NCBI GenBank assembly: GCA_913060895.1
Contig: CAJXSN010000011.1
Coordinates: forward strand, 1 to 64,000
Length of the DNA: 64,000 bases
Origin: an uncultured Sphingomonadaceae bacterium
Lineage (GTDB): Bacteria > Pseudomonadota > Alphaproteobacteria > Sphingomonadales > Sphingomonadaceae
Direction of reading: 5' to 3'
The notes under the pieces were generated by a model. The model was not told the DNA's origin. It ran no database searches and saw nothing but the letters and a program-made list of their open reading frames with translations. This document shows positions 63,630 through 64,000 of the stretch, piece by piece (the stretch's first letter is position 1; each line of letters begins with the position of its first letter). A program made the position numbers and the translations under genes.

Positions 63630-63896
63630 ATGAAGGTCCATGTAGAAATCGATTGCACACCCGAAGAGGCGCGGACGTTTATGGGCCTTCCCGATGTTAG
63701 CAAAGCACATACGGTGTATGTTGATACAATGGCCAAGGCAATGAAGGGCGTTTCCAATCCCGACCAGTTGCAGGATATCGCCAAATCGATGGCCCCGATG
63801 GGCGCTATGGGTTTGAAAATGTTCCAAAACTTTGTCGATGGAAGTATGGCGTCCAAGGGAGCAACCTCCTCCAAACCGGGCGGTAAGTCCGACTAA
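63630..63896 (+). CDS. DUF6489 family protein
   Basis: 88-aa soluble protein beginning MKVHVEIDCTPEEARTFMGLPDV, followed by a Met/Ala-rich helix (KSMAPMGAMGLKMFQNFVDG) and a disordered tail. This matches the small alphaproteobacterial DUF6489 proteins encoded before mnmE. GGAGG lies 9 bp upstream of the ATG. Function unknown. Confidence 0.82.
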   Translation: MKVHVEIDCTPEEARTFMGLPDVSKAHTVYVDTMAKAMKGVSNPDQLQDIAKSMAPMGAMGLKMFQNFVDGSMASKGATSSKPGGKSD

Positions 63897-63912
63897 AGCA
63901 CCGCTGAAGGCG

Positions 63913-64000
63913 ATGGACACGATTTTTGCCCTGTCGAGCGGTGCTCCGCCTGCCGCAATCGGGGTGATCCGCATTTCTGGTACGGCGGCAGCGGATGCGT
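63913..64000 (+). CDS. mnmE: MnmE tRNA-modification GTPase (5' end only)
   Basis: The first 29 codons of MnmE/TrmE are present: DTIFALSSGAPPAAIGVIRISG matches the family N-terminus exactly in pattern. The window ends inside the gene. MnmE with MnmG modifies wobble uridine 34. In alphaproteobacteria mnmE-mnmG-rsmG-parA-parB normally follow, close to the origin. The start has GAAGG just upstream. Confidence 0.9.
   Translation, partial: MDTIFALSSGAPPAAIGVIRISGTAAADA

Overview
The window is ordinary, dense core chromosome of an alphaproteobacterium. The sphingomonad-type gene set (TonB/ExbB/ExbD/ExbD cluster, DUF1491, DUF6489, DUF3035, DUF2497/PopZ, MipZ, fused ThiS-ThiG, extended S9) points to Sphingomonadales, most likely an Erythrobacter/Altererythrobacter-type member; this placement is inferred from gene content only. 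I see no insertion sequence, prophage, CRISPR array or rRNA operon. Bases 1-49 are not genomic: they match the end of an Illumina P5 primer, an i5 index and the Nextera read-1/Tn5 mosaic-end adapter, so the window begins at an untrimmed contig end that cuts a tonB gene.

Layout: (1) 50-2.2 kb, TonB-ExbB-ExbD-ExbD energy transduction. (2) 2.3-9.3 kb, an Lhr-type DEXH helicase, a Met-rich DUF2059 protein, phosphomannomutase, a membrane J-domain protein, the division regulator MipZ, and divergent panC. (3) 9.4-16.5 kb, tRNA-Gly, an OmpA-like lipoprotein, a CPA1 antiporter, apt, the cytochrome bc1 operon and pgeF. (4) 16.5-24.6 kb, pepN, an SDR protein, an EamA exporter, a threonine aldolase, a GNAT protein, two bacterial PH-domain proteins and tRNA-Thr. 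(5) 24.7-33.6 kb, gpmA and then a tightly overlapping run purE-purK-folA-ribF-GDPD-like-ileS-lspA-DUF3035 ending in a bidirectional terminator. (6) 33.6-43.5 kb, CsbD, ThiS-ThiG fusion, MerC, ctaA, rplM-rpsI, phosphoesterase/lipid kinase genes, a LytS/LytTR two-component pair and class I fumarase. (7) 43.7-51.7 kb, a PCMT-like gene with tolC and popZ, an S9 peptidase, small Fe-S and CBS proteins, xthA and a SleB-type hydrolase. (8) 51.9-57.1 kb, DUF1491, a thioesterase, hpf, then dnaQ-coaE-aroE-maf-ppsR, all on the minus strand. (9) 57.1-57.4 kb, the probable chromosomal replication origin. (10) 57.4-64 kb, hemE-hemJ-rho, a BLUF photoreceptor, three minus-strand metabolic genes, DUF6489 and the start of mnmE.

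The most significant feature is the probable oriC between ppsR and hemE. Gene order on both sides (dnaQ-coaE-aroE-maf-DUF299 | hemE ... rho ... mnmE) is the arrangement known around the Caulobacter/Rickettsiales origin. The gap holds several degenerate DnaA-box-like 9-mers and an AT-rich tract, and transcription diverges from it. Chromosome-organisation genes (popZ, mipZ, and presumably parAB just beyond mnmE) cluster within about 50 kb of it.
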